Positions 8,430-16,297 of a stretch of 64,000 nucleotides of DNA are shown piece after piece (position 1 is the first letter of the stretch; the number at the start of each line of letters is the position of its first letter). The stretch lies in the NCBI RefSeq assembly GCF_023716865.1, contig NZ_CP092417.1:1404001-1468000 (forward strand). The letters run 5' to 3'. Below the pieces are notes generated by a model. The model did not search any database, was not told where the DNA came from, and was given only the letters and a program-made list of their open reading frames with translations. The position numbers and the translations under genes are program-made. This DNA is from Endozoicomonas sp. SCSIO W0465 (GTDB lineage: Bacteria; Pseudomonadota; Gammaproteobacteria; Pseudomonadales; Endozoicomonadaceae).

Positions 8430-9224
8430 ATGGCTAAAGTCACCCTAAGTATCTTGTCCGGGATGAAAAAAGCGGGTGAGAAATTCACCAGCCTGACTGC
8501 CTACGATTCCACCCAGGCTCACCTGGCCAGCAGTCAGGGCGTGGAAGTGATACTGGTTGGTGACTCTCTTGGCAATGTTTGTCAGGGACAAACCAGTACA
8601 GTTCCCGTTACTGTAGACGACATGTGTTATCACACCCGCTGTGTCAGTATGAAAGCAGGTGACTCATTGTTAATGGCAGACCTGCCTTTCGCTTCCTACA
8701 CCAATGAGCAACAGGCATTGAGCAACGCAACCCGCCTTATGCAGGCCGGTGCTGAAGTGGTCAAGCTGGAAGGTGAAGCCTGGCTGGCACCCATTGTTAC
8801 CCGACTGCGTGAGCAGGGTATCCCTTCCTGTGTACACCTTGGCCTGACGCCGCAGTCCGTGCATGTTCTGGGCGGCTACAAGGTTCAGGGCAGGGATGAA
8901 GCGCGCGCCACTGCCATGATGGCAGCAGCCATCCAGCTGGAAAAGGCTGGCGCTGCCATTCTGGTGCTTGAATGCGTACCCTCTGTCCTAGCCCGGGAAA
9001 TCACCCGAGCGGTTCAGATTCCGGTTATCGGTATTGGTGCCGGTGCTGACACTGACGGTCAGGTACTGGTGATATACGACATGCTTAATATGACAGCCGG
9101 ACGCAAACCCAAATTCGTTAAAAACTTTATGGCCGAAGGTGGTTCTGCACAGGATGCCGTTGCTGCCTACGTGAAAGAAGTAAAGAACGGCACATTCCCT
9201 GGCTCAGAACACGGATTCGAATAA
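8430..9224 (+). CDS. panB: 3-methyl-2-oxobutanoate hydroxymethyltransferase
   Basis: First committed step of pantothenate synthesis: forms ketopantoate from ketoisovalerate and methylene-tetrahydrofolate. LTAYDSTQAHLA, the metal-binding VGDSLGN, and PVTVDDMCYHTRCV are near the N terminus. VMHLGLTPQ-like (VHLGLTPQSVHVLGG), LECVP and PVIGIGAGADTDGQVLV follow in the family order. Length is 264 aa, as in E. coli. It is 16 bases upstream of panC and co-transcribed with it. Confidence 0.97.
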   Translation: MAKVTLSILSGMKKAGEKFTSLTAYDSTQAHLASSQGVEVILVGDSLGNVCQGQTSTVPVTVDDMCYHTRCVSMKAGDSLLMADLPFASYTNEQQALSNATRLMQAGAEVVKLEGEAWLAPIVTRLREQGIPSCVHLGLTPQSVHVLGGYKVQGRDEARATAMMAAAIQLEKAGAAILVLECVPSVLAREITRAVQIPVIGIGAGADTDGQVLVIYDMLNMTAGRKPKFVKNFMAEGGSAQDAVAAYVKEVKNGTFPGSEHGFE

Positions 9225-9240
9225 GCGGATAGCATCCATC

Positions 9241-10092
9241 ATGCAAACTGTACACTCTATTGCTGAAGTTCAGGATATCGTTGGCGCCCGCAGATCTCAG
9301 GGGCTACTTATTGGTTTTGTTCCGACCATGGGGAACCTGCACGGCGGGCACCTGACTCTGGTGGAGAAAGCAAAGGAAAGCTGCGATTTTGTTGTGGTCA
9401 GTATTTATGTCAACCCACTGCAGTTTGGCCCCAACGAAGATTACGATTCCTATCCACGCACCATGGAGCAGGACCAGCAGCTGCTAATGGATCACGGTGT
9501 TGATCTGCTCTATGCTGCCAGTACCCATGAAATCTATCCGGAAGGCAGTGAAAACCACACACACGTCAGTGTTGAGGTACTTGATGGTATGCACTGCGGG
9601 AACACCCGACCCGGTTTCTTCCGTGGCATTGCAACCGTCGTTACCAAACTGTTCAACATTGTTCGTCCGGATATCGCGGTATTTGGCGAGAAAGATTTCC
9701 AGCAGCTGACCATCATTCGTAAAATGGTCAACGATATGGTGATGCCGGTGGAAATCCTCGGTGCCCCAATTGCCCGTGAGCCAACCGGCCTGGCCATGAG
9801 TTCACGTAATGGTTATCTGACACCGGAAGAGAGAGGCGAGATCGCTCCGGCGCTTTATCTCTGCCTGACTGAAGCCAGAGAAGCTATCCAGGCGGGCGAA
9901 ACCGACTTTGACCTGCTGCGCAGAAATGCGTTTGCCAAAATGGCCCGGGCCGGGTTCAAGCCAGACTACTTTAATATCTGTAATCCGGAAACCTTGCTGC
10001 CTGCAACGCATAATGAACCGTCACTGGTCATTCTTGCTGCTGGCTATCTGGGCAAAGCACGGCTGATTGATAATGTCTGCTTCAAGCGCTAA
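9241..10092 (+). CDS. panC: Pantothenate synthetase
   Basis: Condenses pantoate with beta-alanine using ATP. The nucleotidyltransferase signature PTMGNLHGGHLTLV (HIGH-like) is at about residues 28-41, with YVNPLQFGPNEDYDSYPR, FRGIATVVTKLFNIV, FGEKDFQQL and the KMSKS-like region GLAMSSRNGYL after it. Length is 283 aa. It completes the panB-panC operon; coaX, the next pantothenate-pathway gene, lies far away at 37.2 kb. Confidence 0.97.
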   Translation: MQTVHSIAEVQDIVGARRSQGLLIGFVPTMGNLHGGHLTLVEKAKESCDFVVVSIYVNPLQFGPNEDYDSYPRTMEQDQQLLMDHGVDLLYAASTHEIYPEGSENHTHVSVEVLDGMHCGNTRPGFFRGIATVVTKLFNIVRPDIAVFGEKDFQQLTIIRKMVNDMVMPVEILGAPIAREPTGLAMSSRNGYLTPEERGEIAPALYLCLTEAREAIQAGETDFDLLRRNAFAKMARAGFKPDYFNICNPETLLPATHNEPSLVILAAGYLGKARLIDNVCFKR

Positions 10093-10169
10093 GACTACGA
10101 ACCTGTGATCTTTCCAGTGTTGGGGTCGGAGTGATCGAAATCATCGGGAATATCGGGAATAAATGACGC

Positions 10170-11642
10170 TTATAACCCTCTTTGTTCCAGATGAAGCCGG
10201 GCAGTATCGACGCCAAACGTTTGTAATAAATTGATCATGTCTGCACGGGACAATGGCTGCGGTTGATTATCAGCTTGCGCATGATGAGCGGAAGCCAACT
10301 CCAGCCCCTCGAAAACCCGTTCCAGATGTGAGGTCACGCCATCCGGCATCAATCGCCAGTAATCAACCCGGTTAGACTCCAGCATGTCAGTGACTAACCG
10401 CAATCTGCCGAGAGTCGCAGCTAACGAGAATGGGGATTGTGAAGCAGATGATACAATATTCGGGTCAGCACCGTACTCCAGAAGGCAGTTGGTAATATCC
10501 TGATTGTTTGATCTGACAGCATGGAATAATGCTGTTTCACCGGTATCGTATTCCCGGTGATTAACGTCCGCCTTGTTGCCCAGCAGCAGCAATACCAGCG
10601 GGCGACACTCGCTACCAACAGCAGCGCTCAACGGGCAGGGGGCCCGGTCAATCTCCGTATTAACCTGACATCCACCGGTGATCAACCGCCTTGCCAGAAG
10701 AACTGCTTGCCGGTGGAAACGGTTGCCCTCTCTTACCCGGTCGAGAATATGGATAAGTAATGTGCAATCATTTCTGTCCAGCAACTCAACGTCTGCGCCA
10801 AGGTCAAGCAATCTTGCCACCATTGGCCAGTGCTTATTGACAGCCGCCTGCATAACCGGGGTCAGGCTTTCCGGATTCCTGATATTGATAATATCCTTAA
10901 AGTCGTGCCGTTCTGCCAGCAGATTCAGTATCGCCATGCTTCTGTTTTCCACGGCAAAGAGCAGTGCATTCATCCCCAGGTACATGACATCCTGCCTGGC
11001 GCCTGTCGTCAGTGCCAACTGCACCAGATTGGTCTTGTTTGCCCGGGCAGCGAATAGCAGGGGATGGATCGCTTCACCAAAGGGGGCGGGTAAATTCACC
11101 TTTTCCGGGTCGTGGAACATTTCAGTGAGAACGCGCAACGCCCTGATCCGGGCGTCATCACTGCCGGGACTGGTGCTGTTTTCGCTCACTGTGTCTGGGG
11201 CTATTTTTGCCTGTTTCCGTGGTACCGGATCATTATCTGAGCCAGCACTCGATGGCTTTTTTTGAGATTCAACCGGATTTTCCCTTTTGGTCGAAACAGT
11301 GCTGGTTGAAACAAGGCTGGTTGAAACAGAACTGCCAGGTCTCATTCCGGATGCACATCTTCCAGAGCTTGCCGGTAGCTGTTCCGGAGCGCCCGCAGCA
11401 ATATCTGATGATCGCAGGCTGATTGCTGGATTGATAGACACTGGACGTACCGAATGACCTGATTCCCCAATGGAACAGGCCTGAGGACAAGTGACCTGTG
11501 GATGACGCCCGCGCCTGGTTTCAAGGAGGTAACCGGTTGGCACCTCGTTTACCGGGATACCAGCGTGTCCGGGAGGGTTTTCAGAGGTGCTGATATCACC
11601 CCGGTGGTTATTGCTCAAAGAGCCAATAGCTGGAACCTGCAT
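10170..11642 (-). CDS. Ankyrin-repeat protein (490 aa), possible host-interaction protein
   Basis: The N-terminal 165 residues are polar, rich in Ser/Pro/Gly and probably disordered, with a short Ser-Thr-Val repeat (SVSTSLVSTSTVSTK) near residues 105-119 and a basic patch PRKQAK near 141. From about residue 190 to 430 come at least six ankyrin-type helical repeats, shown by HPLLFAARANKTNLVQLAL, LTPVMQAAVNKHWPMVARLL, LGADVE, TALFHAVRSNNQD and LLEYGADPNIV. No signal peptide, membrane helix or enzymatic domain is visible. Ankyrin proteins are abundant in symbionts and intracellular bacteria, often as secreted effectors, but nothing here proves secretion. It stands alone, convergent with panC. 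Confidence 0.85.
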   Translation of the reverse strand: MQVPAIGSLSNNHRGDISTSENPPGHAGIPVNEVPTGYLLETRRGRHPQVTCPQACSIGESGHSVRPVSINPAISLRSSDIAAGAPEQLPASSGRCASGMRPGSSVSTSLVSTSTVSTKRENPVESQKKPSSAGSDNDPVPRKQAKIAPDTVSENSTSPGSDDARIRALRVLTEMFHDPEKVNLPAPFGEAIHPLLFAARANKTNLVQLALTTGARQDVMYLGMNALLFAVENRSMAILNLLAERHDFKDIINIRNPESLTPVMQAAVNKHWPMVARLLDLGADVELLDRNDCTLLIHILDRVREGNRFHRQAVLLARRLITGGCQVNTEIDRAPCPLSAAVGSECRPLVLLLLGNKADVNHREYDTGETALFHAVRSNNQDITNCLLEYGADPNIVSSASQSPFSLAATLGRLRLVTDMLESNRVDYWRLMPDGVTSHLERVFEGLELASAHHAQADNQPQPLSRADMINLLQTFGVDTARLHLEQRGL

Positions 11643-11761
11643 GACGGAATTTCCCAGTATCTATATCAGAATCAAGACCAATAACTTTTAGCAGAAGCTT
11701 CTTCGTTTTCAACTCGCTTCATCAATTTGCCCGGATCTTTCCCCGCCCCTTAGCAATTGTC

Positions 11762-12885
11762 TTTTAATAACTGAAGTTACGCAGCTAACAGCTCTCTCAG
11801 CTGCCCCAACGAAGCTTTCAGCCCTGCCATATAGATTTTGGCTCTGAGCTGAAAGTGATTCAGATTTACTTTCAATGACAATACTTCCAACCTGAAGGCT
11901 GAGTAAATTGAAAGAAAGATATGATTACTCTGTGTTCTCACAGTATGCGCCGGTGACTTGGCCATTGACGCATTCGATTTCAGCGTTTTATGGAAGACCT
12001 CGACTTTCCACCGTTTCTCGTAGATTGCCTTGAGAGTCTCGGCATCACAGTCAAGATCGCTGCAAACCAGATAGAGAATGCCTGTGCTTCCGTCTTTGTT
12101 TTTAAAGACCTGACGGTATAGCAGAACAGGGAAATCGACACCTGCTATCCACCCTTGTACAGGCTTATCTTCTGAAAAATCAACAGTATCTATACGCTGT
12201 GAACGGCCTTGTAATTTGTCGTCCAGACTGAGGGATACCTTGCGGTTTGACTTCATCGCCATCAGGAAATGTTTATTACAGTCGTGTCGAATAAACATCA
12301 TATTGTCGTTTGAGCAAAACCAGCTATCTGCAAGGACATAGCGGAACATAAGCTGGTTATGGCAGCAAATCATCAGCATCTCCCGCATCATTTCATTTTT
12401 GGTTTGCTCTGCATATCGTCTTACCTTTTTTGTCTTCAAGTCGGTGTACAGGATGGTTTTCTCGATCAATTTATAGGCGACAGGAATCGACGCATCTCCG
12501 GCATGGTAGTGTGCATTGAGCAGATTTATACCTTTCACGGTGCGATTTTTTGTATGATCAAAATGCCAGGTGTTCAGGGCATTCTCTTTGCTGAACTGCT
12601 TTTCCTGAATCGTATCGTCAAAGATCAAAACCCCATCACTGCACTCAACCTGTCGCACGACGGGTTTAACGTAAAGCCATAAGTCACGACTGGTAAACTC
12701 ATTGTTTGAAAGCAATCGGGTGAATTGGTCATGACTGTAGACATTATCCAAAAGCTCTGACACTCCCGTTGCAGTGGTCTTCCCAGACGACGACAACAGG
12801 TAGTCAGAATAAAGTTCTATGAGATCATTTTTCATGCCACCAATAATGGCTGATTTTCAGCAAGGTGCGTAACTTGAGTTAATAA
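11762..12885 (-). mobile_element. IS4-family insertion sequence, intact copy
   Basis: A 1,124-bp segment shared with the copy at 20091-22751. Ends carry imperfect inverted repeats: left TTAATAACTGAAGTTACGCA and right, reversed, TTATTAACTCAAGTTACGCA. Borders are set by where the two copies stop matching, so they may be off by a few bases. No clear target duplication was found. The right end lies about 12 bases from a palindromic repeat. Confidence 0.85.
11777..12835 (-). CDS. IS4-family transposase, 352 aa
   Basis: A DDE transposase filling the element. The first aspartate is in LIFDDTIQEK, the second in YVLADSWFCSND, and the glutamate in YEKRWKVEVFHKTLK, which fits the IS4 signature Y-2-R-3-E-6-K exactly. 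Translation starts at the ATG at 12835. The second copy at 20.1 kb encodes an apparently identical sequence, which suggests recent duplication. The copy here appears intact and could be active. Confidence 0.92.
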   Translation of the reverse strand: MKNDLIELYSDYLLSSSGKTTATGVSELLDNVYSHDQFTRLLSNNEFTSRDLWLYVKPVVRQVECSDGVLIFDDTIQEKQFSKENALNTWHFDHTKNRTVKGINLLNAHYHAGDASIPVAYKLIEKTILYTDLKTKKVRRYAEQTKNEMMREMLMICCHNQLMFRYVLADSWFCSNDNMMFIRHDCNKHFLMAMKSNRKVSLSLDDKLQGRSQRIDTVDFSEDKPVQGWIAGVDFPVLLYRQVFKNKDGSTGILYLVCSDLDCDAETLKAIYEKRWKVEVFHKTLKSNASMAKSPAHTVRTQSNHIFLSIYSAFRLEVLSLKVNLNHFQLRAKIYMAGLKASLGQLRELLAA

Positions 12886-12896
12886 GTTCCCGATTT

Positions 12897-12959
12897 CCGT
12901 TCACCCTGAGTTTGTCGAAGGGTCGTGCCACCGAACTTCGACAAGCTCAGTCCGAACGG
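12897..12959. repeat. Imperfect palindrome between IS4 copy and pgi
   Basis: Arms CCGTTCACCCTGAGTTTGTC and its near-complement ending TCCGAACGG pair over about 24 bases with a few mismatches, leaving a loop of roughly 15 bases. It resembles the dispersed REP-like or mobile palindromes seen in many bacterial chromosomes. Confidence 0.65.
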
Positions 12960-13127
12960 AGTCAGGCAATGAAAATACGGAAGTTATTGCCAGACAACTC
13001 CTCAGCAAAAATATCCGTCGCGGCGGCATCCGGATCTTTTTACTTCGGATACATCTATTGTATATTTGCCCGCTTATCACGGCCTAACCGGCCTCCGCAC
13101 TCCATCCTTATCTCATGAGGCAAGACT

Positions 13128-14780
13128 GTGAGTAACTCTACTGCTCTGGATCACCTGCCCGCATCCAAAGATCTGGCTGCCCTTCAGCAACAAATGGCCA
13201 CTACTCATCTGCGCGACCTGTTTGCTGAAGATCCCAACCGATTTGATCGATACAGCCTTGAAGCTGCTGGCCTGTTCCTCGATTACTCAAAGCACCTGAT
13301 TAACGATGAGGTGATGGCATCTCTGGTAAAGCTGGCAGATCAGGCGCACCTGACCCATGCCCGTACGGCCATGTTTGCCGGTGAAAAGATCAATTACACG
13401 GAACAACGGGCGGTGCTTCATACGGCCCTGAGAAGCTTTGGTGATGCTCCGGTGATGGTCGATGGTCAAGACATCATGCCAGTGATCCGTGAGACCCGCG
13501 CCCGTATGCAGGCCATGACGGAACAGGTTCACTCCGGACAGTGGCTCGGCCATACCGGCAAACCGATCCGGCACATCGTTAACATCGGAATCGGTGGCTC
13601 CTATCTGGGGCTGAAAACCGCTATCAATGCCTTGACCCCATACCATGTCAAGGGCCTGGAACATCACTTTGTGGCGAATATTGACCCGAACGAGTTATCT
13701 GAAGTCCTGGGTAAAATCGATCCGGAAACCACGCTGTTCATCGTTGCCTCCAAGTCTTTTGGTACCCTGGAAACCCTGCAGAATGCCCAGGCAGCCAGGG
13801 CCTGGATGATCGAAAAAGGCTGTGCCGAGCAGGATATCCGCAAGCACTTTATGGCTATCTCCACCAATCTGAAAGCGATCGACCAGTTTGGTATTGCCCA
13901 GGAAAACACCCTGCCCCTGTGGGACTGGGTTGGTGGCCGCTACTCACTGTGGTCCAGCATCGGTCTGCTGATTTCCATGGTGGTAGGTTATGACAACTTC
14001 GAGCGCTTGTTGAAAGGTGCTGAAGCCATGGATCAGCACTTTTGTTCAGCCCCTCTGGCAGAAAATATGCCGGTCATAGCCGGCCTGCTGGGGGTCTGGT
14101 ATCAGAACTTTATGGGAGCAGAGTCCCATGCCGTGATCTCCTATGACTACTTCCTGCGTGATCTGCCTGGTCACCTGCAGCAGGTCGATATGGAAAGTAA
14201 CGGTAAGCGTACCCGTGAGGATGGCAGTACCGTTCCCTACCAGACCGGATCAGTGATCTGGGGCGGTACCGGAACCAATGACCAGCACGCTTACCATCAG
14301 TTACTGCACCAGGGAACCCGACTGATTCCTGTGGACTTTATCGCCCCGGCTACAACCCATAACCCGATTGGCGAACAGCATCCGTGGCTGTTTACCAATG
14401 CACTGGCCCAGAGTCAGGCCATGATGCAGGGGAAAACACTGGACGAAGTGCGGGATGAGCTGTCAGCCGGCGGTATGAATGCGGATGAGGTGAACCGTCT
14501 GGCACCGCATAAGGTCATTCCGGGCAATCGCCCTAACAGTATGATTGTTCCTGAAAAGATCACGCCCGAAACAACCGGTGCCCTGATTGCCTTGTATGAA
14601 CACAAGGTGTTTGTTCAGGGAACCATCTGGCAAATTAACTCTTTTGATCAATGGGGCGTTGAACTGGGTAAGGTTCTGGGGGATCGCCTGATCGAGAAGA
14701 TCCGGTCACCAGAAGAAACGACTGATCAGGACAGCTCAACCAACGGTTTGATCAAACGCTTCAAACAATTTAACCATTAA
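13128..14780 (+). CDS. pgi: Glucose-6-phosphate isomerase
   Basis: Interconverts glucose-6-phosphate and fructose-6-phosphate in the cytoplasm. Both family signatures are visible: the sugar-phosphate loop FIVASKSFGTLETL around residue 207 and GSVIWGGTGTNDQHAYHQLLHQG further on, plus IGGSYLGLK and WDWVGGRYSLWSSIGL. Length of 550 aa matches E. coli. The frame begins with GTG at 13128, giving MSNSTALDHLP, behind ATGAGGCAAGACT; no better ATG start is seen. Likely monocistronic. Confidence 0.97.
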   Translation: MSNSTALDHLPASKDLAALQQQMATTHLRDLFAEDPNRFDRYSLEAAGLFLDYSKHLINDEVMASLVKLADQAHLTHARTAMFAGEKINYTEQRAVLHTALRSFGDAPVMVDGQDIMPVIRETRARMQAMTEQVHSGQWLGHTGKPIRHIVNIGIGGSYLGLKTAINALTPYHVKGLEHHFVANIDPNELSEVLGKIDPETTLFIVASKSFGTLETLQNAQAARAWMIEKGCAEQDIRKHFMAISTNLKAIDQFGIAQENTLPLWDWVGGRYSLWSSIGLLISMVVGYDNFERLLKGAEAMDQHFCSAPLAENMPVIAGLLGVWYQNFMGAESHAVISYDYFLRDLPGHLQQVDMESNGKRTREDGSTVPYQTGSVIWGGTGTNDQHAYHQLLHQGTRLIPVDFIAPATTHNPIGEQHPWLFTNALAQSQAMMQGKTLDEVRDELSAGGMNADEVNRLAPHKVIPGNRPNSMIVPEKITPETTGALIALYEHKVFVQGTIWQINSFDQWGVELGKVLGDRLIEKIRSPEETTDQDSSTNGLIKRFKQFNH

Positions 14781-14799
14781 ATAATCGTTTTCATTTCAT

Positions 14800-14838
14800 C
14801 CCAGCAGCCCTGCGCCTCTAACCGAAGGAGGGGCTGGG
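14800..14838. repeat. Hairpin downstream of pgi
   Basis: CCCAGC and GCTGGG arms can close a stem over a 27-base interior. No T-run follows, so it is a weak candidate for a transcript end. Confidence 0.4.
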
Positions 14839-14839
14839 C

Positions 14840-14877
14840 TCTTCCCTCTTCCCTCTTCCCTCTTCCCTCTTCCCTCT
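14840..14877. repeat. Heptanucleotide tandem repeat
   Basis: About five tandem copies of CTTCCCT lie in the 224-base gap between pgi and the adenosine deaminase gene. The tract is not coding. Seven-base units are prone to slippage; there is no sign that length affects either neighbour. Confidence 0.85.
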
Positions 14878-15004
14878 CCCCACCGGCATTGTGACCTGAT
14901 GGTACAAGTTTTCATCAGTACAGGATTAATAGCGATAGCAGGTTAATTCAATAAAAATACTGTATATACTTCCGTCAACAACTCTAACAATCGGAACTGC
15001 ATTA

Positions 15005-16027
15005 ATGATTACATCATCCATTCCTGTTACTGATATTCACCGTCATCTGGACGGCAATATTCGACCTGAAACCATTCTTGCTTTAGGCCATAAGCACCGC
15101 CTTCCATTGCCAGCCGATACCCTGGAAGACTTGATACCCCACGTACGGGTGATGAGCCAGGAGCCGAACCTGGTCAGTTTCCTCAGCAAGTTGGACTGGG
15201 GGGTTAAAGTTCTTGCCGATTACGATGCTTGCCGCCGGGTAGCCTATGAAAACGTTGAAGATGCCATGAACGCCCGCATCGATTATGCCGAGCTTCGCTT
15301 CAGCCCCTGGTATATGGCCATGAACCATGACCTTGATCCTGAAGGTGTTATTGAAGCTGTAATTGACGGTGTTACCACCGGCAGCCGTGACTTTGGTGTT
15401 AAGACCAACCTGATTGGCATTCTGAGCCGTACTTTTGGACAAGAGATTTGCCAGAACGAGCTCAATGCCTGTCTTGCGTTCAAAGATCAGTTGGTTGCCA
15501 TTGATCTTGCCGGAGATGAGCTGGGCAAACCCGGAGAACTGTTTGTTGACCACTTCCGTCAGGTTCGCGATGCGGGTTTGCAAATCACCGTTCACGCCGG
15601 CGAGGCGGCAGGCCCCGAAAGTATCTGGCAGGCCATCAGGGAACTGGGTGCTACCCGGATTGGCCATGGGGTAAAAGCCATCCATGATCCTGAGCTGATG
15701 GATTATCTGGCAGAACACAAGATTGGTATCGAGTCTTGCCTGACATCCAATATCCAGACGAACACTTTTCCCGATATCCAGAGCCATCCACTCAGGCAAT
15801 TTCTGGATCATGGCGTTTTGGCCACCATCAATACCGATGATCCGGCAGTGGAGGGCATTGAACTTCCCTATGAATATGAGGTTGCTGCTCCTGCTGCAGG
15901 GCTGACACAGGATAATATCCGCCAGGCGCAGGAAAATGGCTTGAGTATTGCCTTTTTGTCGGCTGAAGAGAAAGCCTCTTTGAGGGCCAGGGCGACGCAA
16001 AAGCAGTCACCGGTCGATCCGCAGTAG
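15005..16027 (+). CDS. add: Adenosine deaminase
   Basis: Hydrolyses adenosine (and deoxyadenosine) to inosine and ammonia in purine salvage. The zinc-binding TDIHRHLDGN (HxH) is at residues 9-18, the catalytic HAGEAAGPESIWQAI at about 198, the GHGVKA histidine at about 221, and the substrate-contacting NTDDPAV at about 276. Length is 340 aa. The related adenine or 6-aminodeoxyfutalosine deaminases share this fold, so substrate assignment rests on overall similarity. Alone between two long non-coding gaps. Confidence 0.9.
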   Translation: MITSSIPVTDIHRHLDGNIRPETILALGHKHRLPLPADTLEDLIPHVRVMSQEPNLVSFLSKLDWGVKVLADYDACRRVAYENVEDAMNARIDYAELRFSPWYMAMNHDLDPEGVIEAVIDGVTTGSRDFGVKTNLIGILSRTFGQEICQNELNACLAFKDQLVAIDLAGDELGKPGELFVDHFRQVRDAGLQITVHAGEAAGPESIWQAIRELGATRIGHGVKAIHDPELMDYLAEHKIGIESCLTSNIQTNTFPDIQSHPLRQFLDHGVLATINTDDPAVEGIELPYEYEVAAPAAGLTQDNIRQAQENGLSIAFLSAEEKASLRARATQKQSPVDPQ

Positions 16028-16297
16028 GGCGGTCTATTCTCGCTCAGCCTGCGGGGTTCGTCGGGTTACTGGCTTCCCTTTAAGCAGGCATCCGGTTTGT
16101 CCCGGCCTCACCCTTTCCGACGAGCCGTTATCCAGCATCTAGCCATCCTGCCGAGAAATTATCAGTAAATAGCCATGAGTGGCCCTCGGTAAACAGGGCG
16201 CACTCCCACCGGTATGAAGGTGATATCAAAAGACAGAAAACGACATTTGGTGGCTTGTAGCGGTTAAACGCCTGAAGGCAAGGAAAGGGTAACGGTC

